Shown: in pieces, positions 11,324-21,528 of the stretch
How the letters are laid out: the number at the start of each line of letters is the position of its first letter
How positions within the stretch are numbered: position 1 is the first letter of the stretch
Origin: Echinococcus granulosus
Taxonomy: Eukaryota > Platyhelminthes > Cestoda > Cyclophyllidea > Taeniidae
Length of the DNA: 23,103 nt
Assembly (NCBI RefSeq): GCF_000524195.1
Contig: NW_020170398.1
Coordinates: 757,521 to 780,623 of the forward strand
Direction: 5' to 3'
The notes under the pieces: model-generated
What the model was told of the DNA's origin: nothing
Database searches by the model: none
The model's input: only the letters and a program-made list of their open reading frames with translations
Program-made: the position numbers and the translations under genes

Positions 11324-11339
11324 GTCACACATATGTGAC
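11324..11339. repeat. Palindromic repeat related to 10835-10850
   Basis: GTCACACATATGTGAC, close to its own reverse complement. Its flank GATAAAAAATCGAT resembles the flank of the copy at 13771-13786 (GATAAAAAATAGAT), so the shared unit is longer than the palindrome. Confidence 0.5.
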
Positions 11340-12189
11340 GTCGACAGCAGACGTGTCAAGAAACTTGGGAGTTCTACATTTAATGGCATGCTAAACTGTG
11401 TGTATATAGAGCCGCCTTCCATTGAAACAGGAATAGGCACTCGGAAACAGAACTGTCTGAATTCTGCCTGTCGACTCGGAGAGGTAAAGAGCTTAAACCA
11501 AACTAACAATAAATTTGCTGCAAGATTGAGTAACTCCTAGACTTACATCATAAGCAGCAATATCACTTGTTTACTGTTTCAACCACTACCTGTGAAGTAA
11601 TCTAGTTTAGCAGGAAACAAATTCGAAAATCAGGACCACCAAGTCATTGCCACTTCCCTCGACTTTTTAGTAGGTTTCATCATGGGGTGTAGTTACTCTT
11701 AGTACCATCGTCATTTGACTTGACTACTCACCCTGTTCCCACAAGCAAAGCGAAGACGCAAACTCACTAATCCGAATCGCAGGTACCATTGTCTTCAATA
11801 ATGATTTCTCCTCTAAACTCCCAAATTGGACCAATGGCTGCGCTGAATACAAGCCGGTACATTTGAACCGCACGCGGGCAGCCAACCAAATCGACGTGCC
11901 TGCCTGTGCGCATCTCTCCGACAGCAGGCACTCACATGTGCCCCGACGGCACAGCAGCAGAAGTAGTCAAATGTCAAAGTAGGGCTTGCGCAATCAATAA
12001 AATGATGCGCTTCTCGTGATGACGGTCAACACGGTGTGGGGTAGGAGCGACTTCACTTGGCGTCGCTACTCACGTGAGCCTGATGCGCCACTTAGGTCCT
12101 TAATGTCGTACTAAGCATGTTTTCGACGGCGCCATCACATGACCGCCCTCCAAAATGATTCAAACATGGTTCCCTGTCGCAATCCGTAG

Positions 12190-12950
12190 TGGCAATTTCT
12201 CGACAGACTCACCCATAAGCAACATTGTAGTGTATTTAATACTCCTACACACGAAGCCAAATTCTTTCGCTTCGCAACCGTTTATTCCACCTCTAATGCA
12301 ATTCTACTAGATTTACCGACTTCTAGCGGTAACTTCGAACTGTTCGACTACTTTGAAGAGTCCCCCTCAGCAAACATTCGGATCGTCAAGCCAAACATCG
12401 TACAACGTTCCGGTGGCAGTTTGGAATGCAGTAGAATCATACTCGACGACTCGACTCCACTGCCTCGCCTCAACTCACTTGAACGCTCCACAGGGTCTGG
12501 AACTGACGGCGGGACGGCGCTACAGTCGGGACTATCTGAGAGCGGCCGACACCGCAGGCCAAATCCACCTATACTGCCCCCATAAAAAGCGTTCTATTTG
12601 ACTGCCCCAAAACCCTAGGTAGGCGCTAATTGACCACTTGAGTCGATTCAAAATTCTTCCCCATTCTCATGAAGTCAGGACACGTTAGAATAAACACAGC
12701 CTTGGGCAGCAGGAGCATGATCAACCGCGTTTTTAAACTGAACACACACAAGGCCTCGTCGTGCTCAAACACGCGGCGATCAGTGAAGCATGAATCACTG
12801 TTTCAACTCTCCAACGAACTAATCAACAACCATGTGCACACAAACAGCCCCGCTACAAGTACTCACAGCTACGTTGTCAATGCCACAACCCTAGCAGCTG
12901 AAATCATACACGTCGAAGCTGACCCGATCAAACATGCTGACGGGTAGCCA
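12190..12950. other. GC-richer block with several open frames, 3' of RhoGDI
   Basis: The composition here is less AT-rich than the flanks and several frames stay open: 131 codons on the plus strand from 12190 to the TAA at 12583-12585 without an ATG start, 12353-12601 in another plus frame, and 12669-12947 (92 codons from ATG). A minus-strand frame over the same bases is also open for about 70 codons. None resembles a protein that I know. Because a minus-strand AATAAA lies at 12281-12286, much of the block could simply be the RhoGDI 3' untranslated region. Confidence 0.3.
12281..12286 (-). terminator. Candidate polyadenylation signal for RhoGDI
   Basis: AATAAA on the minus strand, about 840 nt beyond the RhoGDI stop codon. 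It is the first canonical hexamer that I noticed downstream. Confidence 0.3.
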
Positions 12951-13124
12951 GAGACAAAGAGGAGGGGAATTGTAATATCGGAAGACGCGTGAACCGCAGC
13001 GATCGGAAGCACAATGAGGAAGGATTAGGATTTTGAATTGTTCGCTCCTTGAGCAGGGAAGAAGAAAAGAAGAGAAAGGGGGTGGTGGTGGGTGACGCGG
13101 AGAAGGAGGGAGCCAAAGTGACCA

Positions 13125-15883
13125 CTAGGACTTGACGATCTTGATGGCCCACCTGAATTTGAGGTGCTCCTGCTCGTCATCGTCGGTGAAGACACTGGTG
13201 ACGTTGTAGTGCCCTCGGAATAGCGCACCTGACTGCACCTCCTCGTCCTCCGAGCGCCACACGTAAGGCGTCGCCCGCGGGGCATAGCTGCCCAGCATTA
13301 CCTTGTCCACCGCTATAGCATTAGCAGTAGCAAACAGTTCCATCACGACAACTCACATAGCTAACATACGGAAGTACTAATGGTCACATAAAATACACTT
13401 GCAACTCGGTGGGGGCCAAAATAGCATATGACATTTGCGTAGGCAGCTTCTGAAGGAGCCAATTTAGCCTAAGGATGATCTTAGTCTGTGCACAGTGGTG
13501 AAGGCAAAGCACGAAAGGCACAATTTAAGCCCGAAATTAAACTTCAACATCAGAGATTTCGGTCCTGATGCTACACACGTGTAGAAGTAGATCGCAACCT
13601 GGGTGTTGCATCGTCTCGATATGACCCCTTAATTGAAGTGGCATTTCACTGCCACTAAAAAATAAAAACACCAAATGCCCTGGGCATCAACTGCACTTTT
13701 TAAATTCAAGTAATTTATCTCCAACGCACTTTGATGCAAACATACATAACCAAGTGATAAAAAATAGATACCACACACATGTGACAAGGGTGACAAGTTC
13801 CACAACGCAATTATTACCGACCTAGGAGAAAATGACACCAAGATAACCGCATTGATAGTTGAGTGACGTGGAATTCAGACGCGAGAGCAGCACTAATGCC
13901 ACTATAGACGAAGTACGCAACTTGAATTTTAGCTTAAATGGTGGGAGGCAGGTCAGAAAAGAGGAGGGAAAGAACCGCCATTTTTAAGTTGCACCTGATG
14001 CTAGATCAATCAAGCAATAACCACCTTATAACCAAGAAAAAGAGTCTGATTAGGGCTGTTGGTTGATGGTCGTGTGTGGAAAGCAAATAAGTGGAATTTA
14101 GAAAGCCAAATTTCACTTCAAGATAGCTTTAACTGAATGACAAGCCATACATTATCTCAGTGACTTAATTTTTATTTAACATAGGAGCTGTACACCTCTC
14201 ACTATTATCGGTGGATGAGGATTAAACGATGGAAAGCATCAACACAGTAGGCATTGGTTTGGCAATCAGAAAGGCCCAAAGTCCGAAGATCTCAAACCCT
14301 ACTTCCTACTGGCAAATGATAGCCAGGTTGGAAGGGAATTGTCACAGGACACTTCCCAATGCAGACTGCATAGTTTAGCCTCACGCTCTGTGGAGAGATA
14401 ACAAGCTCAACACCCGCACCATTAACACTTGATGAATCAAGGAAATATACCAACCACCGTTCAAGATTGTCTGGCTTTAACTTCTACCCAGGAATGACAC
14501 AACAGGGATCTCATGCATGTGGTGAATGGACATGTCTTTTGCTTCTTATGGGAAAGCACTTATGCCGCGACAACATCCCTACCTTGTTGCTTCCATGCAT
14601 TTCGTTTCTGAGATGATACATGCAAACTATTGCACAGGCATGCAGATGTGCGTGTCTTTACAGGCAAACAACGAATCAATCGCTGTGGATTTCCAACATA
14701 CCTGAGTGGAATCGCAGCCCATGCCGTAACTGTCAGGCGCTCATTTCAAGCAAGTAATAAATGGATGTAAATGGTGTGGATACCTGATGAAGAATTTATG
14801 TTAGGAGAGGATGTGCTGAAGTCGAAGCACTTATGATAGCTAATAAGGCAGTAAAGTTTCCTCCACGCTTGTCAATTCAGACGAGGGTACATTGCTAAAT
14901 TTGAGCGAGCACGCTGGAGCACGAGCTGCAGCCCCAAACACTTCGAAGGTGAGATATTTCAAACCAGTTTCGGATTGGCTTAGCAGCAAACACCGATTTT
15001 ACCATGAGTAAGAACGGAGAAAATCGACGAGACGTCAAGAACAATAAAACTTGATGAAATGATAAAACACATAGAAGGCTAACTACACACAAACGCTCTA
15101 CCCTGGCAATAAACCCAAGCGAAGACTTTTAATCAATGCCCAGCTTCTCCTGGCGCTCGCTCTTTTCATAATAAAAGTTCAAAACAATGGAAGACAAGCT
15201 AGAAACTCAAATAACTCAAAATTTAGGTTGAGTTGAATGCCGGAACACCTAATTACAGGAAAAGCTTCAGTTACAGGAGGTGCGGTTGAAAAAATGAGAA
15301 CTTGGACGCACTAAATCTTAAATAAATTTAAACTTACACCTAAGGACGCTTTTGGTGGTTTTCTGGGCATAGCGGAGACCAGAAATAATCTCATGTTGGA
15401 CATAAAATGTGACCTGGACATGGTACTGCGAACCTTCCACCATCTCAATCGGCTTATCTTTAAGGCCATCTAAATCTGGAAAGGCACAAGACACAAACCA
15501 TAAATATTCCAATGAAAGTGAAAAAGAGCAAGAAAAGTTTCAGCTAAGGGTAAACAAAGGGAACATAATAAAACAGAGACCAATATTTTTAGCTTACTCT
15601 TTAAATCAAATTCATGAGTGGGTCCGCCGCAGACGCAGATCTCAAGTTTAGCCAATATAAACTTTCTCGGATCATCCGGGACTAATATAAAAGATGACTA
15701 CGAAGAAAAAAACCTACAAGGATTCACAAGTTTGGTTCCGCCAAGAAGACACTCCTTGTATCGTTGAAGACTGCTGTCCTCCGCATCCAATTTGACTAAT
15801 TCATCTATCGTCTTTTTTTCAGGAGCTTTGTAGCCATCATCATTGTTCAGTAAATCGGCTTCGTCACCCTCAGGCGCAGCCAT
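13125..15883 (-). CDS. RHOGDI: Rho GDP-dissociation inhibitor, four exons, complete
   Basis: Cytosolic regulator that binds prenylated Rho, Rac and Cdc42, blocks GDP release and extracts them from membranes. Exons on the minus strand: 15883-15718, 15681-15598, 15475-15338, 13312-13125, with all splice junctions GT-AG and phase 1. They join to 191 residues (human RhoGDI is about 204). The acidic N-terminal arm (1-20) leads into YKAPEKKTIDEL (18-29) and LDAEDSSLQRYKECLLG (32-48), the Rho-binding helices. The C-terminal immunoglobulin-like, prenyl-binding domain contains VQHEIISGLRYAQ (about 108-120), GSYAP (137-141), GALFRGHYNVTSVFTDDD (158-175) and a final FRWAIKI strand. All family landmarks are present. 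Which vertebrate paralogue it matches cannot be decided. Introns are 36, 122 and 2025 nt; the first is extremely short and the third carries repeat copy 2. It is transcribed away from the PP2A scaffold gene. Confidence 0.95.
13771..13786. repeat. Palindromic repeat, further copy
   Basis: CCACACACATGTGACA, preceded by GATAAAAAATAGAT as in the 11324 copy. It lies in RhoGDI intron 3. Confidence 0.45.
14209..14735 (+). repeat. Dispersed repeat, copy 2
   Basis: Matches the reverse complement of 8414-8921. It lies antisense to RhoGDI, inside intron 3. Relative to copy 1 it has a CAA-to-TAA change near 14222 and a 14-bp insertion after 14550 that duplicates CTTATG. The small frame running to the TAG at about 14376 is otherwise nearly unchanged between copies. 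Confidence 0.9.
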
Positions 15884-17940
15884 CGCGAGCGCTAAACGTA
15901 GACTAGTTCACCCGTCCTTTATTTAACAGCCGCCAGATGCTGTTAAAGTCGGTCAATTGTATCCATCTGTTATAAGCCTCGAAAATTAAACATATTGGTC
16001 TAGACGTACAGCTTTTCTTAATTATTTCTGGTCCGTAAAATGATATGTTGCAATAAACAGAATAAATGAGGAGATATGTGTTCACAATAAATATAACTAA
16101 AATTTCAGACTTTATGGTGCATACAAAAAAATGGCAAGCTTAGTAATATTCAAAGGGCGTTACTAACATGTAAAGCATACCTGTGCATTAATACACGTAG
16201 GAGTTGGGGTTGATAGTGCGTCCAAATTAATGGGCTCAAACTTTTATAGCCAATTACGTAGAAAACAAGTTATGAAGAGCTCTGAAACATTTTACTTTTT
16301 ATGAGTAAATCATAATGGGAGAGGATGGAAAGGCTACATCCCCTACTTTAACCAGTATGCCCTTAGAACAAGTTAAGCTCATGTTCTTAGGCTTTTTGAT
16401 TTCTATTCAGTTGCTTAAATACGGAAAGGCCTTGATGCGTGTTTATAAGATTGTGGAATTGTTGTCAAGAATGGAGATTGATCATCACCCCTTTAGCCTC
16501 AACTTCTCGATTCAGTATTGTATATATCTTATTTCCAGAGAATAGGGGAGAGCATGGAGGAAATAATTATTCTTGCATTTTGATTTCTAAAGAGGACACG
16601 AGAAGTACTGGGTGGCCATTTTTGAATGGGAGATGATGCTGTTACTACGCCCCTCTCGGCTACACCGATTATGAAGGTGGGTCAACAGAGTCGTACACCC
16701 AAGATGGCTGCCTCAAAAAAATATATGTACTTTCCCTGACTTGCCACAATGGACATTCAGAGATGAGTGTAGCGCTCCCCGCTGTATAAGATTTTATATT
16801 GCATTTTAGCAAATCCTACAATGCTAGGCTAGGGCTGTTCGAGACAACTCCTGATTAAAGACATACGGCTTAAATATAGGCAGATTTAACACTTTAATGA
16901 GTAACCACTCTGTCCTATCAGAAAGGATTTGTTCTAATATCAAGCAAAGTACGTCGGGGCGTTCATTATTCTCTAACCCCTTTCTGAGATCCATAGCGCA
17001 ATTCTGACGACTGTTTATATGAGTTTAATTAAAGTGCCACTACTCGAACATATTTCAGTTATTCCCTAACATCTTTATCCCTTTCATGAAGTGCTACGTA
17101 GAGTGGTCCAATATTTTTGCTATCATCGATGCAACGGTTGGGGAGCTCCTCTTAATTTGATGGACTCGCTCTTATCTCACTTGCATTAAAAGTAGTTGGC
17201 GTAAACTTGTCCCTTCTTACCTCTGAAGGTATGGTCAAAATAACATGCATTACACACCGATTGAAGGGGTGACAGTTTCCATTTAGGCACTCAAAGAGAT
17301 GGTCATTTCTTTTAGCTAGTATACATGCGTCACTAGAGCTGATTTATGCCAGTTTGACTCATGTTTGCTTGCGTACATTTATTTCTAACCCACGATCAAT
17401 TTTAAATGTGAAGTAAAAATCTTGCCAATGTTTTCGTTTAGAAGACTTGTTTTTTGATTATTTGCAGGTATTTTTGTAATGCTGTAATTGTTATCTGCAT
17501 TTATCATACTTGTTAAAGTAGTGCGGACCACCGGATTAGTCAATTTTTTATTAGTTTGTTCCAGGAGGCGGTATTATTAACAACATCTCACACCCCGAAG
17601 GTTGTAGGCCTACTTTCCTTTCGTCAAGTCGACTTTTGTTCATCGCCATTTTTTTTGTACTTTATGCTACTCTTAATTTATGTGGATTTCTTGGACGGAT
17701 TCCATTTGTTTAGACTTACTGATGCGTCTCAAGACCTCTTTGTGATTATTTAACGTATGGCATTGTTATCTCCTCTAAGACAACACAGTGATTATGTCTA
17801 GTCTGTTTTCCATTTTTTCCGAGTTTTTCCCTTGAGGTGATAGGGAATCCCGTTATTTTAGATGCTTTGGTAGTTTTCTTGCTGATTCTTTGGATGTGAT
17901 TGTGAGGACGTCTTTGTGTTTTGCACCTCAGTAACAGGAC
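15884..17940. promoter_or_regulatory. Shared head-to-head upstream region of RhoGDI and the PP2A scaffold gene
   Basis: About 2.06 kb separates the two divergent start codons. No convincing coding exon is seen. The plus strand shifts from A-rich near RhoGDI to T-rich from about 16,300, matching the direction of the gene on each side. Promoters of both genes are expected here, but I cannot point to a convincing core element. An ATG-started 76-codon frame at 16315-16545 has no recognisable content. Confidence 0.4.
17930..17937 (+). other. Splice-acceptor-like site just before the PP2A scaffold start codon
   Basis: A pyrimidine-rich run ending TTTTGCACCTCAG places AG at 17930-17931, nine bases before the ATG, with a second AG at 17936-17937. 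It could accept a 5' untranslated exon or a trans-spliced leader; the sequence alone cannot say which. Confidence 0.35.
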
Positions 17941-20900
17941 ATGAATACATCACCTGCGGCAGGAGCGCTCAGTAATGGATCAGACAACCAACTTCAATCC
18001 CAACAACAGTCTAACACATCAGGCGGTGGGAGCGGAGGTGGTGGCCAAGAAGAGGACGAATTCTACCCCCTCGCGGTTCTCATCGAAGAATTACGTAACG
18101 AGGACGTGCGTTTTCGCTTGAACAGCATCCAAAGGCTCTCCACGATTGCGCTGGCGCTTGGACCAGAGAAGACACGCGTTCAGCTCATCCCATTCCTCAT
18201 TGACTCAATTTATGATGTGGAGGATGTAATGGTCGCCATTGCTGAGGAGTTGGGGCGATTCGTTCCTTACGTCGGTGGCGTCTCCTATGCACCCTGTATC
18301 ATCAACCCACTGGAGAGTCTTGCCCTTGTTAGTTGACTGGAATATTCTTTTTTCTTCTCAAGAACGCAGCATGCTTTATGTAGCGCATGATCTTTACCCT
18401 ATTCCACATCCTCTTCATTAAGGCGTTTGGCTGCGTGCATTTATGCTTTAACGTCGAAATAATAGCGATGTCTGACCACACTCCTAATTTTTTGGATTCT
18501 GTTTTGAAAGCATATTTGTCAAGGGTCTAATTCTGTGCATTCTAAAGTTCTCCGTTTCCTTAACATTATTTCCTTCATTGTCTAGATTCATTTGTGCCCG
18601 GCTAGATGCACTTTTTCTCGAAAAGGCATTGTTTTCTATAGTAAGCTACTTGTATTCATTGGTTTTAGACAGGTTTGCCTCGATTCAGACATGTGCACTA
18701 TCTAAAGATCTCGTGTCCCAAGTCTCCTTACCAGTGTTTCCAGTTTCTGAAAACCGTGTTTTTTCTTACCAATTTCTTGATTACTTTTTATATGAGGAGT
18801 CTATCACCTTCTCGATTTAACCTTTAGAGATAAAAATTATTCGAGGTTTGCGACGAGAACGTCCCATTACGTGCTTTTGTGGTGCAACTATGATGCCTTT
18901 TAATAGTGTGAAACCAACTCTACTTCTAGCGCTTCTGGCCTTTTTTCAAACTTATTATATCTCAAGCAGAATTTTTATCTTACTTTGAAAATTCACACAT
19001 TTTTGCATGCTTTCTTACCATTAGCGCTTGCTATATTTGATGAACCATGCCCAAAGACAGTCTTATAGCTAACAGAACTTATTTAAAAATGTCTATGCTT
19101 CCTGAAGAATATTTAATCCCCTCACTGATGAAATTGGCGCTCCTCCAAAAGGAGTAACTAGTACTGTTTTGTCAGCGTTAACTAAAAGACCTAGTTTTTT
19201 GCCGTCGTTGTGTAATGGCAGGTGGAGGACGCTAATGTGCGAGAGAAGGCGGTGCAGTCGTTGCGCCTGCTGGCACGAGAACACACGGACAGGGACTTGC
19301 AGGAACAGATGTTTCCTTTGGTGCGTCGTCTGGCCGCGGGCGACTGGTTCAGTAGCCGCGCCTCCGCCTGCGGCCTATTTGCTGTCGTCTATGGACGTTT
19401 GGATGCCACGTCTCGACAGGAAATTCTCTCTCTTGCTCAGTCCCTTACCAAGTTTGTACTCAATTCCTACTCTCCCTTTTACTACCTCTCTAGTCACGAC
19501 TGTCCTTTGCCGTTGCTCTAGCGACGACACACCTATGGTTCGACGCGCTCTGGCTGCAGTGTTGGGTGAGTTGGCCCTGGCCATGGTTGGCTTACCACCG
19601 GTTTCGGACGCCGCAGCCGCCCCCTCGCTTGTCGGAAGCGCTGTCGGTGGCCCTGCCGGCGGAGGCGGCATCAGTGCTGACCAGGAGAATGCCGAGGACT
19701 GTCCACTCGACCGTTTGTCTGCTGGACAGCAGGAGACAGACGCCACACCCACCGCTACCTCCGCCTCTACCACCGAGGCTGATTCTCTTTTCTTCGTGCC
19801 AATTGAAGAGACACCGGAGGTGGCAGAGGCTCGCACTCAGATTGTGACCTCCCTCGTCCCCCTCTTCAACAGCCTAGCTTTCAAGGACGACCAGGAGTCG
19901 GTGCGCCTTATCGCTCTCGAGGCCGCCGTCCCACTGGCCCGGGCTCTAGGTTCTAACCTCGCGGAGCAGCACATCGTCCAGAGCCTGCAGAAGATCCTCG
20001 ACTTCAAGTCCTGGCGCTCTCGATGTCTTCTCGCGAAGAAACTCACCCTCTTGCAGAGTTGCCTCGGTTCTCGCGTCACCAAAAACTGTCTCATTGTGCG
20101 TTTCCGCATGGTCAGCGTTACCTGTAGTGGTTCTGGGTTTATTGATTATTTACTTCCTCCCTTGTACAGGACCTCTTTCTCGCACTTCTCGCGGACGACA
20201 TAGCGGAGGTACGATGTGCTGCAGCCTCTCAGATCACCAGCTTCACCAACGGCCTATTGAACGGTCAACCGGTTTCCTCGGCTGTTGTTGCTTTTGCTGC
20301 TGACAAAATCAACAGCGTGGCAGCATCAGCCTCGATGGCGATGGATGGAATTATAGAGGGTGGATCAGGAGAAGTTGGGGAAGGCGAAACGGAAGATCCC
20401 TCAACACCAAAAGCTCTGGGAGACGCCGAGGCGTTTATTATACAGCGCCTTCTGCCCGCCATGGCAGATCTCAACGCAGATTCCAACGTGCATGTGAAGG
20501 TGAAGCTAGGTCAGGCGGTGCTTGGACTGGCCCCGTTGTTGGGCCGCGAGCTCACCGTGGCGCACCTCCTGCCGATCATCCTGGCCCAACTGAAGGATGA
20601 GTCGCCGGACGTGCGGCTGGGTGTGATCACGAGCCTCGAATTGGTGAACAGCGTGGTGGGTGTGGAGGAGGTTTCAGCAAGCCTCCTTCCGGCCATCGTG
20701 GAGTTGGCCAAAGTGCCAGTGTGGCGGGTGCGTCTGGCTGTGATTAATCAGATGCCTCTGCTGGCCGATCAGCTGGGCGAAGCCTTCTTTGAGACGCGTC
20801 TGATGCAGCACTTTCTTTCCTGGCTCGCAGATGCTGCCTATGCGGTGCGAGAGGCCGCTGTGATAAATCTTACCCGTCTAACGCAGAAATTCGGCTCCCT

Positions 20901-21464
20901 GTGGGCTCGCACCTTCTTCCTCTCCCAGGTAAGCTTCCCTATCGAAGGCGGATTTTTAATTCACGTGTAGTGGTTATGTATATTGCGTGTTATAGATAGC
21001 AGAGCTGTCGCAGAACGAGAACTACCTTCAGCGGATGATCAGCCTGCAGTGTATCATTAACCTCAGTCCAGTGATAGACGCGGAGACGTGCTCGCAACTC
21101 CTTCTCCCCACCGCTCTTGGGATGGACCACGACCGTGTGCCCAATGTCCGTTTCAAGGTCGGCCGGTGGGCTTTTTCCTATCAATTAAAATATGCCTGTA
21201 ATCTCCTGGTTTCAAGCAAATGTGTGGTTTTCTTCATAGGTAGCGCAGGCCCTGGCAAAGGTGGGAGAGGTGGTGGGTGCGGAAGTGGTGATGCCGTGTC
21301 TCCAGCGCCTCCTTAAGGACGTTGATATAGATGTGCGCTTCTATGCGGCTGAGGCGATCGAGTTCCTCAAAAAGGGTCCTGGTGAAAGCGGTGACAAGCG
21401 GGAGGCGCCCGCGCCCGTGATGATGGACACGGATACAGAAGCTATGTTGGTGACCTCCGCATAG
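17941..21464 (+). CDS. PPP2R1A: PP2A scaffold subunit A (PR65), six exons, complete, with long inserts
   Basis: HEAT-repeat scaffold that holds the PP2A catalytic subunit and a regulatory B subunit. Exons: 17941-18327, 19222-19451, 19522-20095, 20170-20928, 20996-21157, 21240-21464; all introns are GT-AG, the phases agree, and the sum is 2337 nt or 778 residues. Matches to the family run end to end: [20 protein letters not shown] (42-61), [23 protein letters not shown] in exon 2, DDTPMVRRA (207-215), KSWRSR (368-373), [52 protein letters not shown]. The counterparts of human P179, R182/R183 and W257 are conserved (P210, R213/R214, W370). Typical PR65 is about 590 residues. The excess is a Q/G/S-rich N-terminus of about 35 residues, inserts near 228-306 and 428-482, and a tail of about 25 residues. 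Introns 2 to 5 are 70, 74, 67 and 82 nt; intron 1 is 894 nt. Confidence 0.96.
18328..19221 (+). other. PP2A scaffold intron 1 (894 nt)
   Basis: T-rich intron bounded by GTTAGT and GGCAG. No nested gene is seen. The short frames in it are chance. Confidence 0.85.
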
Positions 21465-21528
21465 GCAGCTTCGCAACCGACCTGAAGCTGCACTTTTTGC
21501 AGGCAACTTATGCACTCCATTCTTACGC

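Larger units (their letters stand above)
10260..12180. other. Intergenic DNA with scattered short repeats
   Basis: No gene recognised. Only frames under about 90 codons occur and none resembles a known protein. It contains the palindromic repeats at 10815-10850 and 11324-11339. Confidence 0.5.
13313..15337 (-). other. RhoGDI intron 3 (2025 nt)
   Basis: Bounded by GTAAGT and an ATAG acceptor on the minus strand. It contains repeat copy 2 (14209-14735) and one palindromic repeat (13771-13786). No nested gene is recognised. Confidence 0.8.

Noticed and set aside
13025..13285. Minus-strand serine/arginine-rich frame overlapping RhoGDI exon 4
   Set aside because: It is an out-of-frame reading of RhoGDI exon 4 and its pyrimidine-rich 3' flank.
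16315..16545. 76-codon plus-strand frame starting MGEDGKATSP
   Set aside because: AT-rich upstream DNA, no recognisable content and no supporting splice pattern beyond a weak GTTAAG.
19169..19521. Plus-strand frame continuing upstream from exon 3 of the PP2A scaffold
   Set aside because: The first part is the wrong frame over exon 2; the family match shows exon 2 in the other frame and a 70-nt intron before 19522.
19375..19836. 153-codon minus-strand frame antisense to the PP2A scaffold exons
   Set aside because: It is the shadow of GC-rich coding sequence in exons 2 and 3, spans a spliced intron, and resembles nothing.
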